This document shows, piece by piece, positions 6,432 through 7,892 of a DNA stretch of 7,892 bases. The stretch spans positions 1 through 7,892 of the forward strand of contig JASHYW010000177.1 in the NCBI GenBank assembly GCA_030042885.1, read 5' to 3'. Under the pieces are notes generated by a model. It was given only the letters and a program-made list of their open reading frames with translations. It was not told the origin of the DNA and made no database searches. How positions within the stretch are numbered: position 1 is the first letter of the stretch; each line of letters begins with the position of its first letter. The position numbers were made by a program, and so were the translations under genes. This DNA is from Streptosporangiaceae bacterium (GTDB lineage: Bacteria > Actinomycetota > Actinomycetes > Streptosporangiales > Streptosporangiaceae).

Positions 6432-6904
6432 CACCGGGTCCTGGACGTGCACCAGTTGCTGGATAGCACGCTGCTGATGATGAGCAGGAGGCTCGGCGAT
6501 GGGATCGCCGTGGTCAAGGACTACGACCGGAGCCTGCCGCAGATCCCCGTCTACGCCGCGGAGCGCAACCAGGTCTGGGCGAATCTGATCGATAACGCGG
6601 TGTCCGCCATGGGTGGAACCGGCACGCTCATCGTGCGGACGGCCCTGGACGCAGACCGGGTCCTGGTCGAGATCGGCGACACCGGGCCGGGCGTGCCCGT
6701 CGGCATCTGGGAGCGGATCTTCGAGCCGTTCTTCACCACCAAGCCGGCGGGTGAGCACGCTGGCCTGGGACTCGACATCTCGTGGCGGACCGCGGTGAAA
6801 AACATCATGGGAACCTCCAGGTGGTGTCGGAGCCCGGCAACGCCCGGTTCCGGGTACGTCTCCCGCTAACCACGCCCGATGCCCCGCCGGGGGAACCGGC
6901 CTGA
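6432..6904 (+). pseudogene. CNBD sensor kinase relic, piece 3: HATPase catalytic domain
   Basis: From 6432 the frame reads HRVLDVHQLLDSTLLMMSRR, then IAVVKDYDRSLPQIP and ERNQVWANLIDNAVSAMGG (N-box, Asn-Leu-Ile-Asp-Asn). Next come VEIGDTGPGVP (G1 box), IFEPFFTTKP (F-box) and GLGLDISW (G2 box): a GHKL ATPase domain with all ATP-site motifs. At 6798-6803 an A5 run is followed by a one-base frame change. The true C-terminus HHGNLQVVSEPGNARFRVRL is read from 6803 and ends at TGA 6902-6904, whereas the unshifted frame ends at 6869. Alone this piece would bind ATP but lacks the H-box, so it is not a functional kinase unless the frameshifts are sequencing errors. It was the last gene of its plus-strand unit; a hairpin follows. 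Confidence 0.82.
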
Positions 6905-6934
6905 CGCCATGCCAAAGATCAACCGCGAGCCCCG

Positions 6935-6956
6935 CCGGCGCGGACCTCCGCGCCGG
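6935..6956 (+). terminator. Strong GC hairpin after the kinase relic
   Basis: CCGGCGCGG (6935-6943) pairs perfectly with CCGCGCCGG (6948-6956) across a 4-base loop (ACCT): a 9-bp stem, extendable by a further A-T pair. It begins 30 bases after the ancestral kinase stop (6904) and has no T-run, as is common for actinobacterial terminators. Confidence 0.5.
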
Positions 6957-7370
6957 ATGACCCGAAGACGTGCCGGTCTCCCCGCCAGCTACTTCGGATG
7001 GCACATGATCTGCTGCCCAGCATGCGGCTCTCAGACGCTCATCCGGCTGCAGCGCTCAGCAGAGCGCCTTGTCGATCTTGCCTCCGGGTTTCGGGCATCA
7101 CGGCTGCGCGGCTGGCGGGCCAGGGGGTCCGGACTGCGCCGTGACACCCGGCGCGTTTCCTGGCCGCCCACGCATATCGCGGTCATTCTGTGCGCTGTCA
7201 CGCGGCTTGCCAAGTGTCATGCCAGGCATAAATATTCGGCATGGGTGCTTTTGATCCGTCAGCGCATGCTTTGTTCGTCACAGTGGGTCATTCCCGGCCT
7301 GGCCGAGGGGTAACGAGATGGCTGGCAGGCCAGCGGGTAGCCGGCGGCAGCCGGTCTTCGGTCGGCCAGT
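6957..7370. other. Non-coding or unrecognised stretch before the group II intron
   Basis: No recognisable gene over about 410 bases. A 144-codon plus frame (6879-7313) overlaps the kinase tail, is Arg/Ala-rich and patternless apart from one C-x2-C (CCPACGS), with no family resemblance. A plus-strand promoter-like element lies at 7207-7234, and inverted CATGCC/GGCATG (7218-7223, 7238-7243) overlaps its -10 side. Confidence 0.4.
7207..7234 (+). promoter_or_regulatory. Candidate sigma70-like promoter
   Basis: TTGCCA (7207-7212, 5 of 6 to TTGACA) is followed after 16 bases by TAAATA (7229-7234) in an AT-rich patch unusual for this window. An ATG at 7318 with GAGGGG a few bases upstream lies about 84 bases downstream. 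The reading frame it opens quickly enters the group II intron, so what the promoter would express is unclear. Confidence 0.3.
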
Positions 7371-7892
7371 TGGGTCGGACCGGGGCGCCCTGCCAGGATT
7401 GCTCCTGGTGGGTTTCCCCGGCCCGCCCGCCGCACCCGGCGTGCGACTCTCACCGCACCGGGCGCTCCACGTGTCTTGCCCGCTGGGGCTAGCTGGTTGC
7501 CGGGACCGGCTGGGGGTGCCCACGGGGTCGGTATGCTGCTGCCGCGGTAGCGGTAGCGGGTGACCGGCACGGCTGACGCGCCGGTGAACCTGACTCCGTT
7601 GGCTGCGAACTGCCAGGTCCCGCGCACGCAGAAGCGGCGGCGCAGTGCTGGCATTCCGAGGCGGGAGTTCCCTTGTTTGTATTTCTGCCTTAGCCAGCGC
7701 ATGATCCGGCCCCATGCATGATGGTCGATCGCGCTGAATACGGCCTTGGAGACTCCGTGACGGTGGTAGTTCGCCCACCCGGCCAGGGTCCGGTTGATGC
7801 TCTGGATGAGCACATCCGGGTCCAGGTTCCGGGTTGACCTGTACGTCTTGGCTGAGATCGTGTCCTTGATGGCCTGGATGGCCTTCCGGGAC
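7259..7892 (-). CDS. ltrA: Group II intron reverse transcriptase/maturase, C-terminal part
   Basis: The C-terminal portion of an LtrA-type intron-encoded protein; the reverse transcriptase domain lies beyond the right edge. From 7891 the minus frame reads KAIQAIKDTISAKTYRSTRN, then QSINRTLAGWANYHRHGVSK (the maturase/GIIM motif, ...L-x-G-W-A-N-Y-x-R...), HHAWGRIMRWLRQKYK, RRRFCVRGTW and TRYRYRGSSIPTPW. The last block is where this family usually ends, at about 7540. There is no sign of an HNH endonuclease. Oddly, the frame then stays open through domain V and domain VI to a TGA at 7261-7259, adding about 90 Gly/Arg/Pro-rich residues. A TAG at 7491-7489, one register away and 24 bases before domain V, may be the original stop, displaced by a small indel. 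Functional protein probably ends near 7490-7540. The product would splice and mobilise the intron RNA. Confidence 0.85.
   Translation of the reverse strand, partial: SRKAIQAIKDTISAKTYRSTRNLDPDVLIQSINRTLAGWANYHRHGVSKAVFSAIDHHAWGRIMRWLRQKYKQGNSRLGMPALRRRFCVRGTWQFAANGVRFTGASAVPVTRYRYRGSSIPTPWAPPAGPGNQLAPAGKTRGAPGAVRVARRVRRAGRGNPPGAILAGRPGPTQLADRRPAAAGYPLACQPSRYPSARPGMTHCDEQSMR
7376..7425 (-). ncRNA. Group II intron domain VI hairpin
   Basis: On the minus strand CGGGCCGGGG (7425-7416) pairs with CCCCGGTCCG (7385-7376, one G-U). Then CCC (7412-7410) pairs with GGG (7390-7388), and CCAGGA (7408-7403) with TCCTGG (7398-7393) around a GCAA tetraloop. It follows domain V by 6 bases, as expected for domain VI. 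No clearly bulged branch-point A is visible on the 3' strand, compatible with hydrolytic splicing known for some class C introns. The intron 3' end should lie a few bases further, near 7370-7375. Confidence 0.75.
7432..7465 (-). ncRNA. Group II intron domain V (catalytic hairpin, class IIC-like)
   Basis: Exactly 34 nt, the standard length. Lower stem GCGCCCGG (7465-7458) pairs with CCGGGTGC (7439-7432), one G-U pair. Upper stem TGCGGT/GTCGCA is capped by a GAGA (GNRA) loop (7451-7448), and the invariant two-base CG bulge is at 7441-7440. The triad near the 5' end is CGC (7464-7462), as in the class IIC Oceanobacillus intron structure, rather than the AGC of most IIA/IIB introns. Sequence and spacing leave little doubt. 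Confidence 0.88.

Noticed and set aside
6381..7004. 207-codon minus-strand open frame opposite the kinase ATPase region
   Set aside because: Arg/His/Pro-rich shadow frame without domain pattern; the plus strand has clear N, G1, F and G2 boxes.
7318..7563. 81-codon plus-strand ORF as a complete gene
   Set aside because: From about 7370 on it is antisense to the intron domains V/VI and maturase end; only the first ~18 codons could be real.

Overview
The window is GC-rich (about 75% GC in the rows around 2641-2700), uses GTG and TTG starts, and encodes proteins of typically actinobacterial type. It most likely comes from a (probably filamentous) actinomycete chromosome. Genus cannot be read from the sequence. 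Everything here is judged by eye from translations and recalled family patterns; no search was run.

Layout. (1) Positions 1-131, minus strand: the start of a DUF6788-type protein that runs off the left edge, preceded by a striking near-perfect dyad at 143-173. (2) 348-1112, minus: an intact secreted GH25 muramidase. (3) 1113-1808: about 700 bases without a recognisable gene, with clearly lower GC (about 54% over 1201-1320). (4) 1809-3905, plus: a graveyard of four broken genes. These are an IS66 transposase zinc-finger fragment, a serine beta-lactamase-like hydrolase with a frameshift and a large internal deletion, a headless metallo-beta-lactamase-fold hydrolase with a frameshift, and a short tyrosine-recombinase remnant. 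(5) 3997-5386, minus: two apparently intact genes, a HemG-like flavodoxin and a membrane-anchored YdcF/DUF218 protein. (6) 5582-6904, plus, divergent from YdcF: a cyclic-nucleotide-binding sensor histidine kinase broken into at least four reading-frame pieces, with a tandem 26-bp repeat upstream and a strong GC hairpin just after its ancestral stop. (7) 6957-7370: no recognisable gene, one candidate promoter. (8) 7376-7892, minus: the 3' end of a group II intron, comprising the maturase C-terminus and textbook domain V and domain VI RNA hairpins. The CGC triad in domain V points to class IIC.

How it fits together. The intact genes concern cell-wall hydrolysis, flavin/redox chemistry and envelope metabolism. 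The broken kinase belongs to a family that I associate with actinobacterial stress or dormancy loci, and a weak DosR-like box lies upstream of the flavodoxin. The cluster of pseudogenes, mobile-element fragments (IS66, recombinase) and a group II intron marks this as an accessory, decaying region. Four of the identified frameshifts are single-base losses, so sequencing or assembly error must be excluded before calling all of them genuine decay. I do not see a convincing new multi-gene system. The best second looks are the group IIC-like intron end, the 143-173 dyad, and the pattern of gene breakage.
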